The notes: a model not told the origin generated them from the sequence alone. A DNA stretch of 64,000 nt from Zea mays (GCF_902167145.1 NC_050096.1:82642683-82706682), one strand, 5' to 3'; shown: positions 44,508 through 56,373, numbered from the stretch's first letter. Translations and numbers: made by a program.

Positions 44508-47500
44508 ATGGCCGAGCGGGTGACCGTTGTTTTGCCGCGCGACCCGTGGCCTTTCTCCACCGTCACGGCGGATGATCTGGAGGCCCTTGTTGCCGATAGT
44601 TTGCTTCGCCCTCTCTCCGATGACTCGCAGCCGGAGTGGATGGCCCCTCCGAGCGGAGTCGCCCCGTCCCCGCCGCCGGGGTATGTGCTAAGCTTCGTCT
44701 CTTTCCACGAGCGGGGGTTCGGAGTGCCGGCAAGCCACTTCATGTGGGCGATTCTGCATGTCTATGGGGTGGAGCTGCACAATCTCAGCCCCAACTCCAT
44801 CTCGCAAGCAGCCATCTTCGCGGTGATTTGCGAAGGATATTTGGGGATTGCCCCCCACTGGGACCTGTGGACCCATCTCTTCTCCGCGGAGCTTTTTGCC
44901 TCGACGACGGGGGAAAGAAGAGTTCGCATGGCGGTGTGGGCCGGTGGCTGCATCCTCCAGTTGAGGCAGGCACGGGCGCAGCAGTACATCCCTGCCATCC
45001 TCGCGTCTTCGAACAAAGGGTGGCAGCTCCGGTGGTTTTATCTCTGAAATGACGACGGGAGGCTCCCGTCGTTTTCTCAGCGAGTCGTGACCGCCGCCAG
45101 CGATAACTGGCGCTACGGGGCCCCGCGTGAGAGACAGAAGAATCTCCAGCCCCTTTTGAAGGCCTTGGAGGAGCTGCGAAAAGGAGGGCTCACCGCCGTG
45201 GGGGTGGTTGCCGCCATTCATCGCCGGAGGGTGCTCCCCTTGACGGAGCGGCGGCTGCCGCTTTGGGAGATGACGCTGGGGGTCGACTTGGAGGGTTTGC
45301 AGATGTCCTCGGACCCCCTTCCCGCCGACGACCTCCACAGGCGGGTGGCCGGCACGATGGGGAAGTTAGACACCGGCGCCTTTTCCCAGCTCTCGATGCG
45401 TCCCGATCGCGGGTGTGTGTCCCTGGTGAGTGTCCGCTCCTTCTTCCTTCTCGTGTCGGATTGCCCTTGGTTCTCACAGCCGAGACTTTTCGCCCGTCTC
45501 CAGGAGGTGGGGTCTCACAAGCCTTCCCTGCCACCGGTCCCGGAGGACGCGGTGGACCGAGCTGCGCGGAGGGTTGCCGCGGAGAAGAGGAAGGAGAAGA
45601 AGGACGCGAAGAAGGCTCGGGCCCACGAGCGGATGCGGGCTCGGGATGCCTTGGAAAGGCTTCGTCGTCGGCAGGAGAGGGATGGGCTGCCGAGGGAGCC
45701 GTCGCTGGAGACGCCTGATGATGACGACGATGACGATGATGACGAAGACGACGATATGGCCGCCCGCCTTGGCCTCAGCCCGGATCTGAGGCTGGGCCAG
45801 GGGCCGTCGAGCCAGCCCCCGAGCGGGCTGGTGCTGTCGGTATCCGGGGTGGGGGCATCAGGGTCCCGGCCCAAAGAACAGGGGCAGGCCGAGGGGGTTT
45901 TTGACCCTTCGACCCAGGTAGCTGAGGTGACCCCGGGGAGCCAGGCCGTCCCGCCTGTGCCCCCAGAGCCGTTGTCCGTGCCGGCGGCAGAGGAGGCCGA
46001 TCCTCGGGTCGTCGTGTCCGTGCCTAGGCGGACCGTTCCTTCGACGCCCCGGGCGCCCGAGGTAGGGATGGCGCCGAAGCCGGCAGTGGCGCAAGCCTCG
46101 GTGGCGCCCGTCGGGGCCGAGGCTCGAGGGGCCTCCCCGCAGGTGCAATTGATCGTGGCCCGGAGTGGGTAAGTATCTGAGGACACTTCTGTCCCGGCGC
46201 CTCCTTCGTGTGTCCTGATTCTGCTTTTTCCCTTTCTTCCCAGCAAGCGGAGGCATGGTTCGACTGGTCTGGCTCCCCAAAAAGCCCTTAAGACGGCGCC
46301 AGCTTCTGCAGCTGGTGCCGCATCAGGCCTCGGCGGCCGGCTGGCCTCTGCACAAGGTGTCCCTGATCAGGAGGTTCAGTCGGCACGAGTTGTCGTGGGG
46401 CGAGCTCCCGAGGCTGACTCCTCCGTCGAGGCGGCCGTCGTGCCGGGGGAGACTGCTGGCGCGGCAGCGACCTCGAGCCCACCAGACGCGTTGCTGGTGC
46501 TGGCACCGGCTTCTGCCGAGGCGGTTGCCGTTCTGGCCGTGGAGCCACCCGTCACCGCCGACGCTGAGATGGCCGAGGCGTCGCTACTTGATGCCTCGGA
46601 GGAGGGGGCGCAGAACCGCGACCCGTCCTGGGGGTGGCAACCTCGTCCTCGCGCGGCGCAGTCCCGACGGGCGGCGTCAGTCGCTCCGGTTCTGGACTAG
46701 TGGGGCTTCGGATCCCCTCTTCGTTCTTGACGATGAGCGAGAGGAGCAGTCTTGGGACGGGCTTCGTGAGTGCGCCGAGGCAACGGTGGGGTCGCTTCGG
46801 TCGACCTTGGAGGTCCTTTGCAGGGACGTTCCCAAGATTCTCCAGGTAATGATTTCAAGCATACCTTTCACGTGTCCAAGGCATTTTTTGTGACGCCCCG
46901 CTTCCTTTCCTCAGGATCTGACGGATCTGAGCGCCGCCAAGTCGTCGTTCATCCGCCACGAGGCCGATGTCTGGGGTTCGCTGCGGTCCCTGAGGGCCAC
47001 GCTTGCCGGGGCTACCGAGCGCCTCTCCCAACGGAGCGCCGAGGTGGCGGACCTTCGGTTGCTCTATGTCGATCTGGGAGCAGAGGCAGCGGCGGCGCGC
47101 GCAGAGGCGCAGCGGCAGCAGTTGGAGCTTGGCCAGGTCATCGGCGAGCGAGACCAATCTCGGGGCCGGGCCGCCAAGGCTGAAAGCCGGGCTGAGGCTC
47201 TTGGAGCCCAGTTAGTCGAGGCGTCTGCTCGGGCCGGAGCCCTTGCGGCAGACCTAGCCATGGCCCAAGTCGCATCCTCGGAGCAGTGTGCCCGAGCCGA
47301 AGGTATGTCTTAGCCGTTTTAAGGTTTTGATTCAGCTTTGTTCCTCAACTCGTGTTTGAAGTCTTCTGCTTTGGCTATTTTCAGAGCTCGAGTCTGCCCT
47401 CGATGAGTCCACCAAGGCACTTGCCCAGGCGGCCGAGAAGAGGGAGGCCGACCACACGGCCATGTCCGAGGCCGTCTCGGCCTTCTGTTGGGTCTTCGGT

Positions 47501-47863
47501 TTCGACGACGTCCCCTCGGGGAGCTCCACTTAGAGTCGCCTGCAGGCCTTGGGTGACCACGCGCGCGGCAGACTCCACGAGGCGCTGCATCACGGCGTCA
47601 GGCGGGCCTTCGCCGTGCTTGCTTCCCACGATGACGTGGACCTGGAGCGGGTCATCGAGGGGTATTGTCTTCCCGACGAAGATGAAGCTGCCCTGGCCGA
47701 AGTCCAGAGGCTTGACGCGGCCGCCGCGGGCCCAAGCGCGGTGCTGGCGACCATCTTCGAAGCAGAGATCCTCCCGCTTGCGTCGTCGTCCGAGGCCGGG
47801 GCGGATCTCGCCAAGGGTGGAGACGGAGCCGAGGGCGCAGCCCCCTCTTCGGGCGACGCCTGA
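44508..47863 (+). pseudogene. Huck antisense gene: four exons, gypsy-type transposon domain (Transposase_28-like) plus coiled-coil
   Basis: ATG at 44508 (MAERVTVVLP). Exons 44508-46168, 46244-46845, 46915-47302 and 47385-47863 are separated by three short introns (75, 69 and 82 bp). All have GT...AG borders, and joins 1 to 3 keep phase exactly. Exon 1 has the conserved domain (FVSFHERGFGVPASHF, ELHNLSPNSI, LRWFYL), then a basic coiled-coil and an Asp run. Exon 3 is an Ala/Glu/Arg coiled-coil. Exon 4 ends GDA at 47861-47863. Lesions are TGA at 45045-45047 (Arg CGA context), TAG at 47531-47533 and a frameshift near 46650-46695. Length would be about 1040 residues. Function is unknown; the gene lies opposite and convergent to gag-pol. 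Confidence 0.85.
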
Positions 47864-48325
47864 TTCTGCCGGAGCAGTTTATTTTGAATGCATATGTGTC
47901 CTTTGCGGCCGCCGAGGCCCGAACACTTTACCATCGTAATATAAGGTTGTGTCTCTTTTCCTCCTGTTTTGCGTATCCGGACTCGTTCGTCAGTAGCAGG
48001 ATTGCTTACCCAAGTAAGAGTTATTTTTCACGGTAGGCGACGAGTGAGGTATCCGTATCCCAGAGGCGTAGGAGTCCCTTGGCTCGGTCGGCCTTGCCAC
48101 TTACTTGCACTCTTATTCGTTTCTTGGGGTCCTGTTACTGATATAGCCGGGAGACGCGAAAGTCATTTTAATGGAAGACTTTTTTTCGAGGAAAATTTTG
48201 ATGCAGAGGGGGTTCGCCCCTTCTAGCCCCCGAGGGAGGGTCGGGCTTTGCCGAGGCAAGGCCGACCCTTCCTTGATGGTTAGACTTCATATGTAAACGA
48301 GGTATATGAACGGCTTGAAAGCATC
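47864..48325. other. Interval between the convergent Huck pol and antisense gene
   Basis: No coding frame is recognised. It should hold the 3' ends of two convergent transcripts. On the plus strand a TTATTTTGAATGCATATGTG stretch and ATAAGG near 47941 could serve polyadenylation of the antisense gene. Confidence 0.55.
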
Positions 48326-49851
48326 TTAAGGGTAGAAGCGACGTAGCTGTCGGATGTTCCAAGAGTTGCTGTAGACCTCGCCTTGACTGTTGGCCAGCTT
48401 GTATGTCCCGGGCTTCAAAACCTTGGCGATGATGAATGGCCCTTCCTAGGGGGGCGTGAGCTTGAGCCGCCCTCGAGCATCTTGTCGTAGTCAAAGCACC
48501 AAGTCGCCCACCTGGAGGTCTCGGGACCGAACCCCTCGGGCGTGGTAGCGTCGCAGGGACTGCTGATACCGCGCCGAGTGTAGTAAGGCCATGTCCCGAG
48601 CCTCTTCCAGCTGGTCCAGTGAGTCTTCTCGGTTGGTCTGGTTGCGTCGGTCATCGTAGGCCCTCGTCATTTCCTTAGGGAACCATACTCTAAGTCCGTG
48701 GGCAAGATGGCCTCGGCCCCATAGACTAGAAAGAACGGTGTGAAGCCCGTGGCTCGGCTCGGCGTTGTTCTCAGGCTCCAGACCACCAAGGGGAGTTCCT
48801 TCATCCATCGCCTGCCGAACTTGTGGAGGTCGTTGTAGATCCTCGGCTTGAGTCCTTGCAGAATCATGTCGTTGGCACGCTCTACCTGCCCATTCGTCAT
48901 GGGGTGAGCCACGGTGGCCCAGTCCACTCGGATGTGGTGATCCTCGCAGAAGTCCAAGAACTTTCTGCCGGTGAACTAGGTGCCGTTGTCGGTGATGATG
49001 GAGTTCGGGACCCCAAAGCGATGGATGATGTTGGTGAAGAACGCCACCGCCTGTTCGGACCTGATGCTGTTTAGGGGTCGGACCTCGATCCACTTGGAGA
49101 ATTTGTCGATGGCGACCAGTAGGTGCGTGTAGCCCCCGGGTGCCTTCTGCAAGGGACCGACGAGGTCCAGACCCCACACAGCAAACGGCTAGGTGATGGG
49201 TATTGTTTGCAGAGCCTAAGCGGGTAGGTGCGTCTGCCTTGCGTAGAACTGACACCCTTAGTAGGTGTGGACGATTCTAGTGGCGTCGGCCATCGCGGTC
49301 GGCCAGTAGAAACCTTGTCGGAAAGTGTTTCCAACAAGGGCTCGGGGCGCTGCGTGATGACCACAAGCCCCCGAGTGTATTTCTTGTAAGAGCTTCTGGC
49401 CTTCGGCGATGGATATGCATCGCTGGAGGATGCCGGAGGGGCTGCGGTGGTAGAGCTCCTTCCCTTCACCCAGCAAGACGAATGACTTGGCACGCTGCGC
49501 CAGTCGCCGAGCTTCGGCTCGGTCGAGGGGCAGCTCTCCTCGGTGGAGATATTGCAGGTACGGGGCCTGCCAGTCTCGATCAGGCGGGACCTCATTCCGC
49601 TCTCCCTCGACGCGCAGTGCCTCACCCTTGGGGGCCAAGGGTGCCTCGGGTTGAGCCGAGGGTGCCTCGGGCCGAGCCGAGGATGCCTCGGGCTGAGCCA
49701 AGGGTGCCTCGAGCTCTGCCGAGGGTGCCTCGGGCTCGGTCGCGTCGCTGGTCTTGACCGAGGGTTAATGTAGGTCTCGGGAGAAGACGTTCGGGGGAAC
49801 CGTTGTCCGCCCCGAAGCTATCTTTGCCAGCTCGTCCGCAGTCTCGTTGTA
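48326..49851 (-). pseudogene. pol: Huck-type pol, integrase part, decayed
   Basis: On the minus strand a linker with 7-residue repeats (PEAPSAQ type, 49634-49743) is followed by an H..H zinc region (HSGACGHHAAPR). The integrase core comes next: GLDLVGP (about 49165), ITDNGT (about 48990) and NGQVERAN (about 48885). A C-terminal part with LKLTPP and GPFIIAKVLKPGTYKLAN ends at TAA 48326-48328. Stops break the frame at 49258, near 49215, near 49190, near 48976 and 48667. A frameshift occurs near 48680. Gypsy order (RT before integrase) is confirmed. Confidence 0.87.
49634..49743 (-). repeat. Coding 21-bp tandem repeat in Huck-type pol
   Basis: Five imperfect 21-base units (plus-strand core GAGGGTGCCTCGGGC) encode a PEAPSAQ-like heptad between RNase H and integrase. 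The length is a multiple of three, so expansion would not shift the frame. Confidence 0.8.
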
Positions 49852-51622
49852 TCATCGGGCGACGTGGTTGACCTCGAGCCCGTAGAACTTGTCTTCCAGG
49901 CGCCAAACCTCGTCGCAGTAGGCTTCCATTTTTGGGTCGCGACAGTGGGAGTTCTTCATGACTTGGTCGATGACAAACTGCGAGTCACTGCGAGCATCGA
50001 GGCGTCGGACCCCTAGCTCGATGGCGATGCGCAACCCGTTGACCAGAGCCTCGTATTCAGCCACGTTGTGGGACGCCGGGAAATGCAGGCGCAGCACGTA
50101 GTGGAGGTGCTTTCCGAGGGGTGAGATGAAGAGCAGGCCCGCACCTGCCCCTGTTTTCATCAGCGACCCATCGAAAAACATGGTCCAGAGTTCCGGTTGG
50201 ATCGGAGCTGCCGGAAGCTGGGTGTCGACTCATTCAGCCACAAAGTCTGCCAAGACTTGGGACTTGATGGCCTTCCGAGGGGCGAACGAGATTGTCTCGC
50301 CCATGATTTCCACCGCCCATTTTGCAATCCTACCCGAGGCCTCCCGGCACTAGATGATCTCCCCGAGGGGGAAGAATGACACCACAGTTACCGGATGAGA
50401 CTCGAAGTAGTGTCGCAACTTTCGCCGTGTCAGAATTACCGCGTACAGTAGCTTCTGAATTTGTGGGTAGCAGATCTTGGTCTCGGACAGTACCTCACTG
50501 ATGAAGTAGACCGGCCTCTAGACGGGCAATGCATGCCCTTCTTCTCGTCTCTCGACCACGATCGCGGCGCTGACCACCTGAGTGGTAGCAGCGACGTAGA
50601 TCAAGAGGGCTTCTCCGGGAGCGGGGGGCACCAGGATGGGTGCGTTCGTAAGGAGCGCCTTCAGGTCCTCGAGGGCTTCCTCGGCCTTGGGGGGTCTAAG
50701 TGAAGCACTCGGTCTTTCTTAAGAGGCGGTACAGAGGTAGGCCTCTTTCGCCGAGGCGCGAGATGAAGCGGCTCAGAGCCGCAAGGCATCCCATGACCCT
50801 CTGTACGCCTTTCAAGTCCTTGATGTGCCCCATGTTGATGATTGCCGCGATTTTTTCCGGGTTGGCCTCGATGCCCCGCTCAGAGACGATGAACCCCAAG
50901 AGCATGCCTCGGGGGACTCCGAAGACGCACTTCTCGGGGTTGAGTTTTACGCCTTTCGCCTTGAGACACTTGAATGTCGTTTCAAGGTCGGAGAGGAGGT
51001 CGGAGGCTCTCCTCGTCTTGACTACGATGTCATTGACGTAAGCCTCGACGGTCCGACCAATGTGCTCTCCGAACACGTGGTTCATGCACCTTTGGTACGT
51101 CGCACCCGCATTCCTCAAACCAAATGGCATAGTAACGTAGCAGTACATGCCAAAAGGTGTGATGAAAGAAGTCACGAGCTGGTCGGACTCTTTCATCCTG
51201 ATTTGGTGATACCCTGAGTAGGCATCGAGGAACGACAGGGTTTCGCACCCAGCAGTGGAGTCCACGATTTGGTCGATATGAGGCAGAGGGTAGGGAACCT
51301 TCGGACATGCTTTGTTTAGACCAATGTAGTCTACACACATCCGCCATTTCCCTCCTTTCTTTCTCACAAGCACAGGGTTGGCAAGCCATTCGGGATGGAA
51401 TACCTCTTTGATGAACCCAGCGGCCATCAGCTTGTGGATCTCCTCGCCTATGGCTCTGCGCTTTTCTTCGTCGAATCGGCGCAGAGGCTGTTTCACGGTT
51501 CAGGCTCCAGCTCGGATATCCAGTGAGTGCTCGACGACTTCCCTCGGTATGCCAGGCATGTCCGAGGGACTCCATGCGAAAACGTCAGCGTTTGCGTGGG
51601 GAAAGTCGATGAGCACTGCTTC
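49852..51622 (-). pseudogene. pol: Huck-type pol, reverse transcriptase and RNase H, decayed with mutated active site
   Basis: RT is readable from about 51496 to 50696 (CVDYIGLNKACPK, FLDAYSGYHQI, TMPFGLRNAGATYQ). The catalytic motif is YVND instead of YVDD; the Asn codon is the complement of 51032-51034, a G-to-A change. RNase H lies at about 50181-49852 (FFDGSLMKTGAGAG, NVAEYEAL, ARSDSQF). Breaks are TGA near 51501, a frameshift near 50705 and TAG/TGA codons near 50520, 50355 and 50235. Even an undamaged frame would give an inactive RT. Confidence 0.9.
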
Positions 51623-54600
51623 CTATTTGGGGTCGAGCTCGGAGCCGATCCGTATCTGCTTGGAGGTGTCGTTGCTGGGGTCGAGAGGGACGGATTTAAC
51701 CGCTTCTACTGGTTCGAAGTTGCCGGCGTGGCGCTTCGCATCTGGAACCTCCTTGGGCAGGCTTTCCATGTCGGCGATGAGGGCCTCAGATTCGGTGAGG
51801 GCCTCGGCGTACTCCACGCACTCCACGTCGCATTCGTACGCGTGTCGGTACGTGGGGCCAATGGTGATGACCCCGTTGGGGCCCGGCATCTTGAGCTTGA
51901 GGTAGGTGTAGTTGGGGACGGCCATGAACTTGGCGTAACATGGTCTCCCCAGCACTGCGTGGTAGGTTCCTCGGAACCCGACCACCTCGAATGTGAGGGT
52001 TTCCCTTCGGAAGTTGGAGGGAGTCCCGAAGCAGACAGGCAGATCGAGTTGTCCGAGGGGTTGGACGCGTTTCCCGGGGATGATCCCGTGAAAAGGCGTC
52101 GCGCCGGCCCGGACCGAGGACAGATCGATCTGCAGGAGCCTGAGGGTCTCGGCGTAGATGATGTTGAGGCTGCTGCCTCCGTCCATGAGGACCTTGGTGA
52201 GCCTGACGTTGCCGATGAAGGGGTCGACAACGAGCGGATATTTCCCCGGGCTAGGCACGCGGTCGGGGTGGTCACCTTGGTCGAAGGTGATGGGCTTGTT
52301 GGACCAGTCTAGGTAGACTGGCGCCGCCACCTTTACCAAGCAGACCTCCCGACGCTCTTGCTTGCAGCGCCGAGCCAAGGCATTCGCCACTTGCCCACCG
52401 TAGATCATGAAGCAGTCGTGGACCTTGGGAAACCCCTCTGCCTTGTGCTCCTCCTTCTTGTCGTTGTTGTGGGCCCTGCCACCTTCCGTCGGTGGCCCGG
52501 CCTTGTGAAAGTGGCGCCGAAGCATGACGCACTCCTCAAGGGTGTGCTTGACGGGCCCCTGATGATAGGGGCACGGCTCCTTGAGCATCTTATCGAAGAG
52601 ATTGGCACCTCCAGGAGGTTTCTGAGGGTTCTTGTACTCAGCGGCGGCGACAAGGTCTGCGTCGGTGGCGTCGCGTTTCGCTTGCGACTTCTTCTTGTTC
52701 TTCTTCTTCTTGGTGCCGCGCTGAGCGGATGCCTCGGGGATGTCTTCCGGCTGGCGGCCCTGGGGCTGCTTGTCCTTCCGGAAGATGGCCTCAACCGCCT
52801 CCTGGCTAGAGGCGAACTTGGTGGGGATGTCCATCAGCTCGCTCGCCCTGGTGGGGGTCTTGCGACCCAGCTTGCTCACCAGGTCGCGACAGATGGTGCC
52901 GGCGAGGAACGCGCCGATGACATCGGAATCGGTGATGTTGGGCAGCTCGGTGCGCTGCTTCGAGAATCGTCGTATGTAGTCCCGGAGAGACTCTCTCGGC
53001 TGCTGGCGGCAGCTTCGGAGATCCCAGGAGTTCCCAGGGTGCACGTACGTGCCCTGGAAGTTGCCGGCGAAGGCTTGGACCATGTCGTCCCAGTTGGAGA
53101 TCTGCCCCAGAGGCAGATGCTCTAGCCAGGCTCGAGCGGTGTCAGAGAGGAACAGGGGGAGGTTGCGGATGATGAGGTTGTCATCATCCGTTCCACCTAG
53201 CTGGCAGGCCAGTCGGTAGTCCGCGAGCCACAGTTCTGGCCTCGTCTCCCCCGAGTACTTTATGATGGTAGTCGAGGTTCGGAACCGGGTCGGGAATGGC
53301 GCCTGTCGTATGGCCCGGCTGAAAGCCTGCGGACTGGGTGGTTCGGGCGAGGGGCTCCGATCTTCCCCGCTGTCGTAGCGTCCCCCATGCCTGAGGTGGT
53401 AGCCTCGGTGCACCCTTTCGTCGAGGTGGGCTCGACGGTTGCGGTGGTGGTGCTCGTTGCCGAGGCGACCTGGGGCTGCAGGCGCCATGTTGTGCATGCG
53501 CCTGGTGTGGACCGAGGCTTCTCGCACGAATCTGGAAGTCACAGCGTGATGCTCCGGGGGGTACCCCTGCCTTCGGGAGGCAGAGCTTTCGGCCCATCGG
53601 ACCGTGGCATCTTCCAGGAGGTTCTTGAGCTCTCCCTGGATATGCCGCCCCTCGGTGGTGGAGGGTTCCGGCATCGCTCGGAGTAGTATCGCAGCTGCAG
53701 CCAGGTTCTGGCCGACCCCACTGGAAACCGGGGGCAGCCTTGGCCTGGTATCGTCGGCGATGCGGTGCTGGAGGTCCTGGGCCAGATGACGCGCTTCTCC
53801 GACCGGAGCTCGGCGTGCCCACTCCTGTCCGAGGTTCAGCCGAGGCTGCGCAAGAGTTCCTGCCTCCTCGTCGAGCCTGGCCTGCATCTCGCGGATTTGC
53901 TCGAGCTGTGCGTCCTAATCCCTCGCAGGGACTGGGACCACAGCTAGCTCCCAAAGGATGTCAACGTGAGGCGCAGGCCTAGGGGGATCACCGTTTTCCG
54001 GCATACCAAGATGGTTACCTTCGCCGAGACCCCCTAGATCGACGTGCAAACATTCGCGACTTGGGCCACAGTCCTCGTCGCTGAGGCTGTGGCTACCATC
54101 GGAACAATTAGAGAGGCAGTAGTCACACGTGGTCATGAAGTCCCGCATGGTACTGGGGTTACCAAGCTCGGAGAAATCCCAACCAGAGTCGGGCTCGTCA
54201 TCTTCCTCGGAACCTGAGGGCCCGTAGGTCGAGACGGCCGTCAGTCTGTCCCAGGGTGACCGCACATGGTACCCCGGAGGGTTTGGACATGCCTTTGCGA
54301 AAGCCTCCGCCGTAGCAGGGTCGCTTGGTGGGTCGAAGCTGAATCTGAAAGGCATGGGATGGGAAACGGACGGTACCTCTTGATCGACGGGTGGTGACGA
54401 AGTCGCGTCAGGGGCGGACTGCACCATTGTCTCAGGTACAAGGGCGACGCCCAGCAAGCCCTTCGCGAGCGTGCTGGCATCATCCGTCAGCTCGATGTTG
54501 GCGTGTTGCGGGGAAACGGCGCTCGTCTTCGTCTCCGACGCGAGGTCAACGCCCGACGTGTCCTCCGCTGGGGCGCCGGTGCCGTCGTCTCGCTCGACAG

Positions 54601-54874
54601 CCGACGAGGTGTTGCCCCCTGCTTGGCCATGCCTGCCCCGCCTCCTCCTTCGTCGGCGGGGGAGGCGATGGGACAGAACTGAATGTTGCTCTTCCGCCAC
54701 GTGGGGAAGACGTCGTCGATTCCGCCGCCGGTGGGCGGGCTGACGGCCGCCATTGTCGTCGTCGCGCGGCGGAAGAAGGAATACCATGTCATAGCTGTCG
54801 TCAAGAGACATGAGCTCGAGACTCCCGAAACGGAGCGTCGTCCTGGGTTGGAAAGGTTGCTGGGGACTACCCAT
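51623..54874 (-). pseudogene. gag: Huck-type gag-protease, one internal stop
   Basis: ATG at 54874 (MGSPQQPFQP). The frame runs 1084 codons to TAG at 51623-51625 with one internal TAG at 53915-53917 (likely from CAG). It holds an acidic and Arg-rich N-terminus, a Retrotrans_gag core (RNLPLFLSDTARAWLEHLP to FASSQEAVEAIF, about 53200-52790) and a Lys-rich stretch. A CxxH.....H....C zinc-like motif (CPYHQGPVKHTLEEC) lies near 52570-52525. An aspartic protease segment with VLMDGGSSLNIIYAETL is near 52200-52145. The frame continues directly into RT past the stop, so Huck has a single gag-pol frame. Most of the length is readable. Confidence 0.92.
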
Positions 54875-54914
54875 CTAGAGCTTGACGGGAAGCTGTTCGT
54901 CAACACGCAGCAGG

Positions 54915-54934
54915 CCCCTACCTGGCGCGCCAAC
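54915..54934 (-). promoter_or_regulatory. Huck-type primer-binding site
   Basis: The complement reads GTTGGCGCGCCAGGTAGGGG directly inside the 5' LTR. The leader between it and the gag ATG (54874) is only about 40 bases. Confidence 0.88.
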
Positions 54935-55180
54935 TATCGGCGTTTCGACCCCAGGGGGTCCCTGGACCGACGAGTAAATTGTCGCTGCATGCCCCAGCCC
55001 AGATGGGTCGGCGCGAGACGGGACACAAAGGGGGGAGAACAGCGAGGGGAAACCGCGGCCTTCGTGTTGTCCTGCGCCCAGGGCGGCTGGATGCACTTGC
55101 AGTAGGGGGTTACAAGCGTTCGCGCGGGAGTGAGAGAGAGAGCGAGAGCCTTATGCGCCGGCCCGTCCTCCCGCGCGGCC

Positions 55181-55215
<35 letters not shown>

Positions 55216-56368
55216 TACGAGAGCCCTGGACCTTCCTTTTATAGACGTAAGGAGAGGGCCCAGGTGTGCAATGGGGGGTGTAGCAATGTGCTAACGTGTC
55301 TAGCAGAGAGGAGCTAGAGCCCTAAGTACATGCCGTCGTGGCAGTCGGAGAGGTTTTGGCACCCTGTTCATGTGATGTCGTGGTCGTCGGAGGAGCGCTG
55401 GAGCCCTGCGAAAGTACAGTTGTCGGGGCTGTCGGGTCCTTGCTGACGTCTCCTTGCTGACATAAGGAGCTGGGAGCTGTCGCCGTTATGGATCGTGCGG
55501 GGTGTCATCATTACTTGTTTACCGGGGCGAGCCAGATGGGACACCAGTCTTGTTCCCCGTAGCCTGAGCTAGCTAGGGGTAGGGTAATGATGGGCCCCCT
55601 GGCGACGTGGCTGGTCCGAACCCGAGTTGGGGTGAGGTGGCGATTCCTCCGAGGTTGAGGTTGAGTCCGAGCCCTGGGGTCGGGCGAGGCGGAGTTCGTC
55701 GTCTTCCGGAGCCGAGGCCGAGTCCGAGCCCTGGGGTCGGGCGAGGCGGAGTTCGTCATCTTCTGGAGCCGAGGCCGAGTCCGAGCCCTGGGGTCAGGCG
55801 AGGCGGAGTTCGTCGTCTTCCGGAGCCGAGGCCGAGATGGGGGCCGAGCCCTGGGGTCGGGCGAGGCGGAGCTTCCTATGTCGCCCGAGGCTGGACTTAG
55901 CCGCTGTCGACCTCACTCTAGCGAGTGGCACGACAGTCAGAGCGGGGCAGGCGGCGCTGTTTTCTTGTCAGGTCGGTCAGTGGAGCGGCGAAGTGACTGC
56001 GGTCACTTCGGCTCTGTCGACTGAAGAGCGCGTCAGGATAAGATGTCAGGCGATCCTTGCATTAAATGCTCCTGCGATACGGTCAGTTGGCGTGGCGATC
56101 TGGCCAAGGTTGCTTCTCTGCGAAGACTGGGCCTCGGGCGAGCCGAAGGTGTGTCCGTTGCTTGAGGGGGCCCTCGGGCAAGACATGAATCCTCCGGGGT
56201 TGGCTGCCTTTGCCCGAGGCTGGGCTCGGGCGAGGCGAGATCGTGTCCCTTGAGTGGACTGAGCCTTGACCTTAATCGCGCCCATCAGGCCTTTGCAGCT
56301 TTGTGCTGATGGGGGTTATCAGCTGAGATTAGGAGTCTTGGGGGTACCCCTAATTATGGTCCCCGACA
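54935..56368 (-). repeat. Huck-type element 5' LTR (1434 bp)
   Basis: Outer edge TGTCGGGG (minus) at 56368, inner edge at 54935 where TG/CA has mutated to TA. It has a 32-base uninterrupted C run at 55183-55214, a TATA box (complement of 55236-55243) and three full units plus a part of the 57-base tandem repeat at about 55664-55872, one more than the other LTR. Confidence 0.92.
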
Positions 56369-56373
56369 GAGGG

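Larger units (their letters stand above)
41726..56368 (-). mobile_element. Huck-type Ty3/gypsy element, full length (14.6 kb), decayed
   Basis: On the minus strand: 5' LTR (56368-54935), PBS, gag-pol in one frame (54874-48326), then a convergent gene on the plus strand (44508-47863), PPT and 3' LTR (43077-41726). LTRs start TGTCGGGGACCATAATTAGG and end near CGCCGACA. LTR sequence, PBS TGGCGCGCCAGGTA and Gag motifs agree with what I know of maize Huck. LTR copies differ by about 3-4 percent in the parts compared. Several stops, a frameshift and an altered RT active site show that it is dead. Confidence 0.92.

Noticed and set aside
45515..46246. Minus-strand 243-codon frame opposite the Huck antisense gene
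   Set aside because: It mirrors the Ser/Asp runs of the plus-strand exon. Intron borders and domain match support the plus strand.
48491..49255. Minus-strand frame of 254 codons overlapping Huck integrase
   Set aside because: Its first part is an out-of-frame shadow of the integrase. Only the part below about 48680 is true pol after a frameshift.
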